64,000 nt of DNA, taken from contig CBFHOS010000009.1 in assembly GCA_965657645.1 (NCBI GenBank), forward strand, positions 3,328 to 67,327. The letters are read 5' to 3'. The notes beneath the pieces are model-generated. The model ran no database searches and was not told the origin of the DNA. It worked only from the letters and a program-made list of their open reading frames with translations. Positions 17,775 to 26,421 of this stretch are shown one piece after another. The translations under genes and the position numbers were made by a program. Numbering within the stretch: the first letter of the stretch is position 1; every line of letters begins with the position of its first letter. The stretch comes from CBFHOS01 sp965657645. Lineage in GTDB: Bacteria; Pseudomonadota; Alphaproteobacteria; Puniceispirillales; Puniceispirillaceae.

Positions 17775-19070
17775 ATGATCCCGCGATATTCGCGACCGGA
17801 GATGAGTGACATCTGGTCAGAGGAAAGCAAATTTCAAATCTGGTTTGAGATCGAGGCGCATGCCTGTGATGCACAGGCAAAGTTAGGAATTATCCCCGCC
17901 GAAGCAGCCGCCGCAGTATGGGAACGCGGCGCTTTTGACATCGACAGAATCAACGAGATTGAGCGGGAAACCAAACATGACGTGATTGCGTTCCTAACCA
18001 ACCTTGCCGAATATGTTGGCGACGAAGCGCGCTTTGTGCATCAGGGCATGACATCGTCGGATGTACTGGACACAACCACCGCGGTGCAGATGACGCGCGC
18101 GGCTGATCTATTGATCGAGGGTGTGGACAGGTTGCTGGCCGCGATCAAAAAGCGGGCCTTTGAATATAAGCGCACACCAACAATTGGCCGCAGTCATGGC
18201 ATTCATGCCGAGCCGGTCACATTCGGTCTAAAGCTTGCCACCTATTATGCGGAATTTAGCCGGTGCCGTAGCCGCCTTGAAGCGGCCCGCAGTGAAATCG
18301 CCACCTGTGCTATTTCCGGTGCGGTCGGTACCTTTGCCCATATTGACCCAAGCGTCGAAGCCCATGTGGCCGATAAAATGGGATTGATTGTAGAGCCTGT
18401 CTCAACCCAGGTGATCCCGCGCGATCGCCATGCAATGTATTTTGCGATCTTGGGCGTTGTGGCCAGTTCAATCGAGAGATTGGCCACCGAAGTCCGGCAC
18501 ATGCAACGCACCGAAGTCCGCGAAGCCGAGGAGTTTTTCTCCGCCGGTCAAAAAGGTTCATCGGCAATGCCGCACAAGCGCAATCCTGTATTGACGGAAA
18601 ACCTCACGGGTATTGCCCGCATCGTTCGCGCCGCGGTAACGCCGGCGCTGGAAAATGTCGCCCTATGGCATGAGCGTGACATTTCACATTCATCAGTCGA
18701 GCGCGTTTTTGGCCCCGACGCCACCATCGGTCTTGATTTTGCTCTGCACCGGATGGCTGGTGTTATGGAGAATTTGCTGGTTTATCCTGAGAATATGCAG
18801 GCCAACCTCGATCAGCTTGGCGGCCTTGTTCATTCCCAGCAAGTGTTGCTGGCCCTCACCCAAAAGGGTGTTAGCCGTGAAGATTCCTATAAATTCGTTC
18901 AACGTAATGCGATGGATGTATGGCGTGAAGGCGGTAGCTATCTAGACAAGCTAAAGGCCGATACAGATGTCGCGCAATATCTATCAAATGACGAGCTGGA
19001 AGCATTGTTTGATCTGGAACAGCATTTCCGTCACGTCGACACAATTTTTGACCGGGTGTTTGGTAAATAG
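17775..19070 (+). CDS. purB: Adenylosuccinate lyase PurB
   Basis: PurB cleaves SAICAR to AICAR and adenylosuccinate to AMP, both with release of fumarate. The 431-residue protein matches the usual length and carries the fumarase/aspartase-superfamily signature GSSAMPHKRNP near residue 260. It also has QGMTSSDVLDT near 90 and TIGRSHGIHAEP near 138. I use the ATG giving MIPRYSRPEM, preceded by AAAGGAA; the frame stays open 105 bases further upstream but that part has no homology. It is the first gene of the rightward purine cluster. Confidence 0.96.
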   Translation: MIPRYSRPEMSDIWSEESKFQIWFEIEAHACDAQAKLGIIPAEAAAAVWERGAFDIDRINEIERETKHDVIAFLTNLAEYVGDEARFVHQGMTSSDVLDTTTAVQMTRAADLLIEGVDRLLAAIKKRAFEYKRTPTIGRSHGIHAEPVTFGLKLATYYAEFSRCRSRLEAARSEIATCAISGAVGTFAHIDPSVEAHVADKMGLIVEPVSTQVIPRDRHAMYFAILGVVASSIERLATEVRHMQRTEVREAEEFFSAGQKGSSAMPHKRNPVLTENLTGIARIVRAAVTPALENVALWHERDISHSSVERVFGPDATIGLDFALHRMAGVMENLLVYPENMQANLDQLGGLVHSQQVLLALTQKGVSREDSYKFVQRNAMDVWREGGSYLDKLKADTDVAQYLSNDELEALFDLEQHFRHVDTIFDRVFGK

Positions 19071-19076
19071 CATCGC

Positions 19077-19127
19077 CGTATTGGCATTAGAACCGAATTG
19101 GCACTAGGACCGTATTGGCACTAAGAA
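19077..19127. repeat. 17-bp tandem repeat, three copies between purB and purC
   Basis: Three 17-bp units of the form CGTATTGGCACTAGGAC lie directly between the purB stop and the purC ribosome site, and together they make up most of the intercistronic spacer. The last unit runs into the AAGAAAGG ribosome site. Confidence 0.88.
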
Positions 19128-19138
19128 AGGCCTATAGA

Positions 19139-19867
19139 ATGACCGAAAGAACAATGCTTTACGAAGGCAAAGCCAAAGTTATTTTCGAAGGACCAGAAGA
19201 CGGCACACTTGTTCAATATTTCAAGGATGATGCAACCGCCTATAACGCGCAGAAAAAAGATGTGATTGATGGCAAAGGCGTGCTCAACAACTACATCAGC
19301 GAGCATATCATGCAAGCCGTTGAGGCAATTGGCATCCCGACTCATTTCCTCGGACGTCTCAATGACCGCGAACAGCTTATTCGCAAACTAGAGATTGTGC
19401 CGATTGAGATTGTCGTCCGCAATGTTGCGGCTGGTTCAATCTGTCCGCGTCTCGGTCTTGAAGAAGGCGCGCCCCTGCCCAACAGCTTGATCGAATTCTG
19501 TCTCAAGGATGACGCGCTAGGCGATCCTATTATTGCGGCTGAACATATTGTAACCTTCGGCTGGGCAACCGAAGAGGAATTAGATGTGATCTGTGAGGAC
19601 ACAATTCGCATCAATGATTTCCTAACCGGTTTATTTTACGCAATTGGCGTCCGCCTGATTGATTTCAAGCTGGAATTTGGCCGTGCCTATGGCGAAGATG
19701 GTGTCACTATCATGTTGGCCGATGAAATCAGCCCGGATAATTGTCGCCTATGGGATGTAAAGACGAACGAAAAAATGGACAAAGACAGGTTTCGGCGGGA
19801 TTTGGGTGGGTTGATTGAGGCTTACCAAGAAATCGCTAACCGTTTGGGAGTGTCTATTCCGTCCTAA
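19139..19867 (+). CDS. purC: Phosphoribosylaminoimidazole-succinocarboxamide synthase PurC
   Basis: PurC joins CAIR and aspartate with ATP to form SAICAR, the compound PurB then cleaves. The 242-residue protein has the SAICAR synthetase features: LYEGKAKVIFE at the N-terminus, VRNVAAGSICPR near residue 95, and DFKLEFGR near 175. The ATG follows AAGAAAGG; an internal ATG five codons later would also leave the conserved part intact. It is the second gene of the purine cluster. Confidence 0.96.
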   Translation: MTERTMLYEGKAKVIFEGPEDGTLVQYFKDDATAYNAQKKDVIDGKGVLNNYISEHIMQAVEAIGIPTHFLGRLNDREQLIRKLEIVPIEIVVRNVAAGSICPRLGLEEGAPLPNSLIEFCLKDDALGDPIIAAEHIVTFGWATEEELDVICEDTIRINDFLTGLFYAIGVRLIDFKLEFGRAYGEDGVTIMLADEISPDNCRLWDVKTNEKMDKDRFRRDLGGLIEAYQEIANRLGVSIPS

Positions 19868-19932
19868 CCACCATTTCTTATTAACAGGCCATTACATACC
19901 GGCCATCTCCATCAACAGATAAGGGTTAAACA

Positions 19933-20181
19933 ATGCAGGTCATTGTAAATATCTCACTTAAAGAAGGCGTATTGGACCCACAGGGCCGGGCAACTGCCCG
20001 CTCATTGGGTGATCTTGGTTTTGCCGAGGTTGACGACGTACGCGTTGGCAAGCGGATCGTGTTGGAAATCAACGAAACCGACCCTGCCCGCATAAATCAA
20101 CGTGTCGCGCGGATGTGCGAAACGCTGTTGTCAAACACGGTTATCGAAGAATATGAGATCGAAATTCCGGACGGACAATAG
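19933..20181 (+). CDS. purS: FGAM synthase subunit PurS
   Basis: An 82-residue protein with the PurS fold signature: VNISLKEGVLDPQGRA at the start, and GFAEVDDVRVGKRI near residue 30. PurS holds the PurQ and PurL subunits together in the three-part phosphoribosylformylglycinamidine synthase. Its presence agrees with the short form of PurL encoded downstream. The purQ start lies two bases after its stop codon. Confidence 0.95.
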   Translation: MQVIVNISLKEGVLDPQGRATARSLGDLGFAEVDDVRVGKRIVLEINETDPARINQRVARMCETLLSNTVIEEYEIEIPDGQ

Positions 20182-20183
20182 CC

Positions 20184-20888
20184 ATGAGTATTTCATCCAT
20201 GCGTGTTGCGATTGTCGTTTTCCCCGGATCCAATTGTGATCGGGACATGATGGTTGGCATCGAACAATTGACTGGTCGTCGCCCCTCACTCATCTGGCAT
20301 AAAGAAGCCACCCTTGACCCAGTTGATCTGGCGATCATTCCGGGCGGTTTTTCATTCGGCGATTATTTGCGCTGCGGTGCGCTAGCCGCGCGCTCGCCAG
20401 TGATCGATGCCGTAATGGATCATGCGGCCCGCGGCGGCGCGGTTATGGGCATCTGTAACGGTTTTCAGATATTGCTAGAGACTGGTATGTTGCCAGGTGT
20501 ACTGGTGCAAAATGCCGGATTGAACTATGTCTGCCGCAATACCGCGATCAAGGTTCAGGAAACTGTATCCTCGCCGTTCACCGCCAATCTTGAAGTTGGC
20601 TCTGATCTGGTGATGCCGGTGGCGCATAATGAGGGCAATTACTTTGCCAGCGATGAAGAATTGGCGCGTCTTGACGATAATGGACAGATCGCCTTCCGCT
20701 ATGCCGAGAGTGATATTTATGGTCCTGCAAATCCAAATGGCGCGGCCAAGGATATTGCCGGTATTGTGTCAACAAATGGCCGAGTTATGGGCATGATGCC
20801 ACATCCCGAACGTGCTATTTCCAAAGAATTGGGTGGGGTTGATGGCGCCACCCTCCTGCAAGGGTGCCTGGAGGCACTAGCATCATGA
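20184..20888 (+). CDS. purQ: FGAM synthase glutaminase subunit PurQ
   Basis: A class I glutamine amidotransferase of 234 residues that supplies ammonia to PurL. It has FPGSNCDRDM near residue 12, the nucleophile cysteine in GICNGFQIL near 90, and the histidine-glutamate pair in MPHPERA near 196. A second ATG five codons downstream (MRVAIVV) is nearer to the usual start of the family; neither has a strong ribosome site. The 3' end overlaps purL by ATGA. Confidence 0.95.
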   Translation: MSISSMRVAIVVFPGSNCDRDMMVGIEQLTGRRPSLIWHKEATLDPVDLAIIPGGFSFGDYLRCGALAARSPVIDAVMDHAARGGAVMGICNGFQILLETGMLPGVLVQNAGLNYVCRNTAIKVQETVSSPFTANLEVGSDLVMPVAHNEGNYFASDEELARLDDNGQIAFRYAESDIYGPANPNGAAKDIAGIVSTNGRVMGMMPHPERAISKELGGVDGATLLQGCLEALAS

Positions 20889-23101
20889 TTGAGGCTCACA
20901 AAGAACCTGAAATGACGTTTGAAAATGCCGCCTCAATGGGATTATCTCAAGAGGAATGGGATTTGATCCTAACCCGTTTGGGGCGCGTTCCAAACCTGTG
21001 CGAACTCGGCATATTCTCGGCCATGTGGTCGGAACATTGCTCTTATAAATCGTCAAAGAAATGGCTTAAAACCCTGCCGGTTGATGGACCACAGGTTATC
21101 GAAGGTCCGGGCGAAAACGCTGGCGCGATTGATATCGGCGACGGCCTAGCCGCGATTTTCAAGATTGAAAGCCACAATCACCCTAGCTATATCGAGCCTT
21201 ATCAAGGCGCGGCGACCGGTGTTGGTGGTATTCTGCGTGATGTGTTCACCATGGGTGCACGACCTGTTGCGTTGCTTAACGCCCTGCGCTTTGGTGCGCC
21301 GGATCATGAAAAGACCAAGCATTTGCTAGGCGGCGTGGTTCACGGCATTGGCGGTTATGGCAATTGCATCGGTATTCCGACAATTGGCGGTGAGACTAAT
21401 TTCGACGCTAGCTATGACGGCAATATTCTGGTCAATGCAATGGCTGTTGGTCTGGCGAATAGTGATCGGATTTTCCGCTCGGCGGCAACTGGTCCGGGCA
21501 ATCCGGTGATTTATGTTGGCGCGAAAACAGGACGTGATGGCATTCACGGGGCGACCATGGCCTCGACTGAATTTTCCGATGAAACTGTCTCAAAGCGGCC
21601 AACTGTTCAGGTCGGCGATCCCTTTACCGGCAAATTGTTGATGGAGGCATGCCTTGAGCTAATGGCCTCTGACGCTGTGCTATCGATCCAAGATATGGGC
21701 GCCGCGGGTTTGACGTCATCATCGGTTGAGATGGCCTCTAAGGGCGGTCTCGGCATGGAAATAGATCTCGATCTGGTTCCGGCCCGTGAAGAAGGCATGA
21801 GCGCGTATGAATTGATGCTCTCAGAAAGCCAAGAGCGCATGTTGATGGTGCTAAAGCCGGATGCAACCGAAGTCGCGCGGGCTGTTTTTGATAAATGGGA
21901 CCTCGATTTCATGCCGATTGGCCAAGTGACCGAAACCGGACGTTTGGTACTTCTCAAAAATGGCGAAACAGCCTGTGATATCCCGCTGGATCCGCTGGTT
22001 GATGATGCCCCTGAATATGACCGCCCACAAAAAGAAGTGGCGCCGCTCGATATTCTATCCAGCAACAGCATCTCGAATAATGACGGTGTTACCGCAATGC
22101 TAAAGCGTCTTCTTGGCACGTTTGACCTTGCAAGCCGCCGTTGGATTTATGAGCAATATGACAGCCAAGTGATGGCTGATACGATTGCGGGACCGGGCGG
22201 TGACGCCGGCGTAGTAAGGGTTCATGGCAGTCAAAAAGGTTTGGCGATGACCACCGATTGCACGCCGCGCTATGTCGAGGCTGATCCAAAAACTGGCGGT
22301 GCACAGGCGGTTGCCGAAGCCTACCGGAATATCTGCGCGGTTGGTGCAAAGCCTTTGGCGATCACCAATAACCTGAATTTTGGCAATCCGGAAAAGCCGG
22401 AAATCATGGCACAGATGGCCCAGTCCGTGGTTGGCATGGGTGAAGCCGCGCGCGCATTGGATACGCCAGTCGTATCGGGCAATGTGTCGCTCTATAACGA
22501 AACCGACGGCAAGGCGATCAAGCCATGTCCGGTGATCGGCATGGTTGGTGTGATTGACGATATAGCAAACCTTGTCGGCCTCGCCCCAACGGCCGCTGGA
22601 CAAAGCCTCTATGTGATTGGCCAAAACGCCGATGATAATGATGGCTGGTTGGGTATGTCCCTATTCGCCCGTCATTTTTCGGAAAACACAATGGTTGCAC
22701 CGCCGCCAGTTGATCTGGCGAACGAACGCAAGCATGGTGAATTTGTGCAGGCGCAGATCGCCGCTGGCACTATCGCCGCGGCGCATGACATTAGCGATGG
22801 TGGCTTGGCAGTGACGGTTGCTGAAATGGTCCTAAAAGCAGGGCTTGGCGCGGCGATTGATCTGCCAGCTGGCGGAAATGCACAAGGGTGGGCCTTTGGC
22901 GAAGATCAGGGCCGTTACATCATTGCCGTGAATGACGGCGCCGAAATAGAGAGTGCCGCCGCGTCTGCTGGTGTCTCTCTTGCAAAAATTGGAACATTGA
23001 ATGATGGCGGCGAATTGAAATTTGGTGATGAAGCCTCCATATCCATATCATGGATGCGGTCTTGTGTTGAAGATACAATTCCGAATTTGATGAACGGATA
23101 A
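20885..23101 (+). CDS. purL: FGAM synthase large subunit PurL (short form)
   Basis: PurL forms FGAM from FGAR, ATP and ammonia delivered by PurQ. The 738-residue length is that of the short PurL that needs PurS and PurQ. It has the ATP and metal segments SAMWSEHCSYKSSK near residue 42, ESHNHPSYIEP near 96, and the second-half motifs CTPRYVEADP and HDISDGGL. The start overlaps the purQ stop, giving strict translational coupling. bolA and grxD follow, the usual alphaproteobacterial arrangement. Confidence 0.96.
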   Translation: MIEAHKEPEMTFENAASMGLSQEEWDLILTRLGRVPNLCELGIFSAMWSEHCSYKSSKKWLKTLPVDGPQVIEGPGENAGAIDIGDGLAAIFKIESHNHPSYIEPYQGAATGVGGILRDVFTMGARPVALLNALRFGAPDHEKTKHLLGGVVHGIGGYGNCIGIPTIGGETNFDASYDGNILVNAMAVGLANSDRIFRSAATGPGNPVIYVGAKTGRDGIHGATMASTEFSDETVSKRPTVQVGDPFTGKLLMEACLELMASDAVLSIQDMGAAGLTSSSVEMASKGGLGMEIDLDLVPAREEGMSAYELMLSESQERMLMVLKPDATEVARAVFDKWDLDFMPIGQVTETGRLVLLKNGETACDIPLDPLVDDAPEYDRPQKEVAPLDILSSNSISNNDGVTAMLKRLLGTFDLASRRWIYEQYDSQVMADTIAGPGGDAGVVRVHGSQKGLAMTTDCTPRYVEADPKTGGAQAVAEAYRNICAVGAKPLAITNNLNFGNPEKPEIMAQMAQSVVGMGEAARALDTPVVSGNVSLYNETDGKAIKPCPVIGMVGVIDDIANLVGLAPTAAGQSLYVIGQNADDNDGWLGMSLFARHFSENTMVAPPPVDLANERKHGEFVQAQIAAGTIAAAHDISDGGLAVTVAEMVLKAGLGAAIDLPAGGNAQGWAFGEDQGRYIIAVNDGAEIESAAASAGVSLAKIGTLNDGGELKFGDEASISISWMRSCVEDTIPNLMNG

Positions 23102-23125
23102 TCCTTTTTACGGAGGAACCAAGCT

Positions 23126-23365
23126 ATGGCTATGCAGGCATCTGAAATTGAGACGTTAATTATGGCGGCATTCCCGGATGCAACCGTAAAGATCGAAGAT
23201 TTGCGTGGTGATGGTGATCATTACGCCTGTAGCGTTGTGTCAGAGGCCTTTATCGGCAAGACGCGTGTCCAACAGCACCAGATGGTGTATCAGGCACTAG
23301 GCGGGCGCATGGGCGGGGAATTGCACGCTTTGGCCTTGCAAACCGCGCCGCCACAAGCAAACTAA
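23126..23365 (+). CDS. BolA family protein
   Basis: A 79-residue protein with the BolA class II KH-like fold. It has the conserved DHYACSVVSEAF segment and the invariant histidine in RVQQHQMVYQAL near residue 53. BolA proteins of this size bind monothiol CGFS glutaredoxins and share a [2Fe-2S] cluster with them, linking iron status to gene control or Fe-S maturation. The next gene is exactly such a glutaredoxin, which supports a working pair. An AGGAGG-like site (GGAGGAACC) precedes the ATG. Confidence 0.93.
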   Translation: MAMQASEIETLIMAAFPDATVKIEDLRGDGDHYACSVVSEAFIGKTRVQQHQMVYQALGGRMGGELHALALQTAPPQAN

Positions 23366-23378
23366 CGCAAGCGAAGTT

Positions 23379-23406
23379 ATATTACAGACACCATATTACA
23401 GACATC
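23379..23406. repeat. 14-bp tandem duplication between bolA and grxD
   Basis: ATATTACAGACACC is followed directly by ATATTACAGACATC, one mismatch apart. It sits in the 86-base gap between bolA and grxD. Confidence 0.7.
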
Positions 23407-23451
23407 AGTGGGCCTAGCCATGAAATGGACCCCAGCCCTTAGGAGATTTTA

Positions 23452-23793
23452 ATGTTGGATGACACAACCAAAGAACGCCTTGCCGCCGATATCGCCAGTG
23501 AAGATGTCGTTTTGTTCATGAAGGGCACACCTGTGTTTCCGCAATGTGGATTTTCCGCCGCCGTTGTTGGTGTGTTGACCCATCTTGGCGTACCGTTTCG
23601 CGGGATCAACGTTCTGGAGGATGATGCGGTTCGTGAAGGCATCAAAGCCTATTCAGATTGGCCAACCATTCCCCAGCTATATGTTAAGCGCGAATTCGTC
23701 GGCGGGTGTGACATTATCCGCGAAATGTACGAGACCGGCGAATTGACCGAGATGTTCCAGACCCACGGCATCGACGCCAAGCCCGGCGCCTAG
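23452..23793 (+). CDS. grxD: Monothiol CGFS glutaredoxin
   Basis: A 113-residue Grx4-type glutaredoxin. The active site reads PQCGFSAAV near residue 28, with the single cysteine of the CGFS class. The glutathione-binding segment WPTIPQLYV lies near 69 and GGCDIIREM near 84. These proteins assemble and transfer [2Fe-2S] clusters with glutathione rather than reducing disulphides. Pairing with BolA is expected. AGGAG lies upstream of the ATG. The gene ends five bases before a convergent gene. Confidence 0.95.
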   Translation: MLDDTTKERLAADIASEDVVLFMKGTPVFPQCGFSAAVVGVLTHLGVPFRGINVLEDDAVREGIKAYSDWPTIPQLYVKREFVGGCDIIREMYETGELTEMFQTHGIDAKPGA

Positions 23794-23798
23794 CACAG

Positions 23799-24221
23799 CT
23801 ATTCCCCGTCTGTGATAGGCCCGTGATCGTGGCTAATCGTTGGGTTGGCGTCATAGGTCCGCTGAGATACAACCTCGGCAATCCGGATTTGATACCATTC
23901 ATAAAATTCTTGGCGGCCTAGTTGCTGGGCCACCAAATGTTCGGCATGGATACGCCAATTACGAATAGATTCGCGGTCCACCCAATAAGAAACGGTAATG
24001 CCGATACCGTCATCGCCGCGCACTGACTCAAGTCCCAAAAAGCCACTTTGTTGCTGGGCTAATGTGGACATTCTATCGGCCATGATTTCATACATGTTTT
24101 CATCGGATAACGTTCTCTGGGCAGTGAAAATCACCGCAAAATAGCGCTCGGGCCAGCTCTTTGTAGCGGCCACAACCGGTATTGCTTCATCAGATAGCTC
24201 AACTGGTGTCTCATCACTCAT
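23799..24221 (-). CDS. Antibiotic biosynthesis monooxygenase (ABM) family protein
   Basis: A 140-residue protein with an ABM-type ferredoxin-like domain at residues 25-110: YFAVIFTAQRT, then MSTLAQQQSGFLGLESVRG, then ISYW-like VSYWVDRESIRNW and H-x-E-H-L. This pattern matches the group of small conserved proteins similar to the YqjZ family. Some ABM proteins oxidise aromatic substrates or degrade haem; many have no known activity. The ATG follows AAGGAGC. It is convergent with grxD. Confidence 0.83.
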   Translation of the reverse strand: MSDETPVELSDEAIPVVAATKSWPERYFAVIFTAQRTLSDENMYEIMADRMSTLAQQQSGFLGLESVRGDDGIGITVSYWVDRESIRNWRIHAEHLVAQQLGRQEFYEWYQIRIAEVVSQRTYDANPTISHDHGPITDGE

Positions 24222-24254
24222 TAACCTGCTCCTTTATCTTGGTCTTCACTTAAT

Positions 24255-24288
24255 CATGCACTAAACGGGACCATGCACTAAACGGGAC
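24255..24288. repeat. Perfect 17-bp tandem duplication spanning a stop codon
   Basis: CATGCACTAAACGGGAC occurs twice, back to back and identical. The duplication covers the last codons and the stop of the leftward GNAT gene. Because 17 is not a multiple of three, it changes the C-terminal reading frame. Confidence 0.95.
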
Positions 24289-24752
24289 AACTGCTTTTCC
24301 ATATAAATCCTATTAAAGCCTGATTCCAACCGGCGATCGGTTTCCTCAAACCCTAAAGACAGCCACCATGCTAGACTCTCATGCATTGCGACATTGGTAT
24401 ATAGGCGATATTTGGCAACATTAAGGTATTTAAGGAAGCCCTCACAATGTCCAACCAGCGCTTTACCCATACCTGACTTTTGGGCATTTGGGTCCACCGC
24501 TAGATTATCCAGCAACCAGCCATCGTCATTCTCTATCAATATCGCATAGCCATTAATGGCGTTACCCCCCTCGTTATTCTCGCTAATAACAAACACAGTA
24601 TCCATCTTGATGTGATTATTGAAATCGGCAAGCATCGGCGCCGGATCACGGTCCATCCGGCTGCGGTAATGCGCATAGGCGTTATGGGCGATTTGTTGAA
24701 TTCTGTCGGCATCTTCGGGCCGGGCTTTGCGGATAGCATGGCGTTGCGGCAT
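24261..24752 (-). CDS. GNAT family N-acetyltransferase
   Basis: A 163-residue Gcn5-related acetyltransferase. It opens HAIRKARPEDADRIQ, has beta strands leading to WLLDNLAVDPNAQKSGMGKALV near residue 95 (the acetyl-CoA pyrophosphate loop, Q-x2-G-x-G), and SLAWWLSLGFEETDRR near 140. The acceptor is unknown. I chose the start with GGAGAG upstream; a longer frame adds 14 residues without homology. The last residues (GPV) come from a tandem duplication at the stop. Confidence 0.88.
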   Translation of the reverse strand: MPQRHAIRKARPEDADRIQQIAHNAYAHYRSRMDRDPAPMLADFNNHIKMDTVFVISENNEGGNAINGYAILIENDDGWLLDNLAVDPNAQKSGMGKALVGHCEGFLKYLNVAKYRLYTNVAMHESLAWWLSLGFEETDRRLESGFNRIYMEKQLSRLVHGPV

Positions 24753-24840
24753 CGCGCTCTCCAATGCAAAAAGGGGCAATACCAACGGTATCACCCCTTT
24801 TAATAAATGTCATCCCAGCGCCTAAACGCCGGTTATATGC

Positions 24841-25467
24841 TTAGCGTGAATAATATTCGACCACTAGGTTAGGTTCCATTTGCACCGGATAAGGAACCTC
24901 ATCAGGGGCAGGAACGCGCACAAATGTTGCAGTGAACTTATTGTGATCAGCATCAACATATTCAGGAACATCACGCTCTACAGAGGCAATACCTTCCAGA
25001 ACAGCTGGGATTGATTTTGCTTTTTCCTTAAGCTCGATCATGTCGCCTGGCTTTAGCAGAACTGACGCAATGTTACAGCGCTTGCCGTTCAGAAGAACGT
25101 GGCCGTGGTTGATGATTTGACGCGCCGCAAATACAGTCGGCACCATCTTTGAACGATATAGAACCGCGTCAAGACGGGTCTCTAGAATACCGATCAAATT
25201 CTGGCCTGTATCGCCCTTGGCGCTGCTGGCTTTCGCGTAATATTTCTTGAACTGCTTTTCACCGATATTGCCGTAATAGCCTTTAAGCTTTTGCTTGGCC
25301 ATCAGCTGGATACCGAAGTCAGTCGGCTTTTTACGGCGCTGGCCGTGCTGGCCCGGACCATATTCGCGTGAATTTAGAGGAGATTTTGGACGACCCCACA
25401 GGTTTACACCCAGACGACGGTCGATTTTATGCTTAGCGGAATGCCGCTTGTGATCAGACTTGGCCAT
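24841..25467 (-). CDS. rpsD: 30S ribosomal protein S4
   Basis: S4 binds 16S rRNA early in small-subunit assembly. The 208-residue protein has the N-terminal S4 region (SPLNSREYGPGQHGQ near residue 30) and the S4 RNA-binding domain (RLDAVLYRSKMVPTVFAARQ near 100, then VLLNGKRCN). The start MAKSDHK follows AAAAGGAGCC. It is the last gene of the leftward block after trmJ, with a gap of 182 bases, so it may have its own promoter. Confidence 0.97.
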   Translation of the reverse strand: MAKSDHKRHSAKHKIDRRLGVNLWGRPKSPLNSREYGPGQHGQRRKKPTDFGIQLMAKQKLKGYYGNIGEKQFKKYYAKASSAKGDTGQNLIGILETRLDAVLYRSKMVPTVFAARQIINHGHVLLNGKRCNIASVLLKPGDMIELKEKAKSIPAVLEGIASVERDVPEYVDADHNKFTATFVRVPAPDEVPYPVQMEPNLVVEYYSR

Positions 25468-25649
25468 ATTTGGCTCCTTTTTGTTGCCCCGGTATGGCCA
25501 CATGGCCGGCATCGCACCCCGCTGGTGCAATCCACGTTCCCGAGAATTGCCGGAAAATAGGCATCTGGCGGGTGAATGTCAACCGTAAAGCGCGGATTTC
25601 AGACTGTTTTGGCAGAGCCGCCGCCCAGCGAATTAGGGCAAACAGGTGG

Positions 25650-26417
25650 TTATGTCTCGCGCGATTTTGTCAGCGCCTGTATTACCCCATGCAGGGTGCT
25701 GATTTCTTGGCTTGTCGGTGCGGCACGGTTAAACATTGCCCGCAAATTGCGTTTGACCGATGGCGCCATTTCCGCCGACGAGAAAAACCCGCCTTGGTCC
25801 AGCTCATCCTCTAGCCGAGCGTAAAAGTAATCCCGCTCTTTGATCGGCGCCGCTATGCTCGCATCACCGTTTTCCGCAATGACACCAGCCTCATCACCAC
25901 CCGCATCACCAGCGCCCTTATCCAGCATGGCCAAGCGCCATTCCCATGCCAATAGCAAAACCGCTTGGGCGAGATTGAGCGATGGATAAGCTGGATTTAA
26001 CGGTGCAGAGACAAGAATATCAGCCTGCACCACCTCGTCATTATCCAAGCCCGACGCCTCTGGCCCGAATAATAAGGCCGAACGGCCGGGTTGGGCGGCA
26101 ATCATATTGGCTACCGCGCGGGGATCACTGGCCTTGATCGGAATATCACGGCGGCGCGCCGTTGCCGCCGCCATAAAGCTAATATCATGGGCCGCCTCGG
26201 CCACCGAATCATAGCTTTTCGCCGTTTCGATAATCTCGGCACCGCCCGCCGCCATCGGCAGGGCCGCCATATTCGGCCAGCCATCGCGCGGACGTACCAA
26301 GCGCAATTCCGTTAGGCCGCAATTCATCATTGCACGCGCCGCAGAGCCGATGTTTTCTGCCATTTGTGGACGGGCTAGAATAACGACAGGCGGGTTTATC
26401 GGGGTGTTTTGTGACAC
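25650..26417 (-). CDS. trmJ: tRNA (cytidine/uridine-2'-O-)-methyltransferase TrmJ-like
   Basis: A 255-residue SPOUT methyltransferase. The three family motifs are ARPQMAENIGSAARAM near residue 14, LFGPEASGLDNDEV near 115, and YPSLNLAQAV near 145, arranged in the knotted SpoU fold. TrmJ methylates the 2'-oxygen of residue 32 in certain tRNAs. A C-terminal region of about 80 residues matches the TrmJ extension. The start is a GTG four bases after the cimA stop, which points to translational coupling, although no good ribosome site is visible. Confidence 0.9.
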   Translation of the reverse strand: MSQNTPINPPVVILARPQMAENIGSAARAMMNCGLTELRLVRPRDGWPNMAALPMAAGGAEIIETAKSYDSVAEAAHDISFMAAATARRRDIPIKASDPRAVANMIAAQPGRSALLFGPEASGLDNDEVVQADILVSAPLNPAYPSLNLAQAVLLLAWEWRLAMLDKGAGDAGGDEAGVIAENGDASIAAPIKERDYFYARLEDELDQGGFFSSAEMAPSVKRNLRAMFNRAAPTSQEISTLHGVIQALTKSRET

Positions 26418-26421
26418 AGTT

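Noticed and set aside
21607..22624. Two long frames antisense to purL (170 and 174 codons)
   Set aside because: purL is complete and well conserved on the plus strand; these are shadows.
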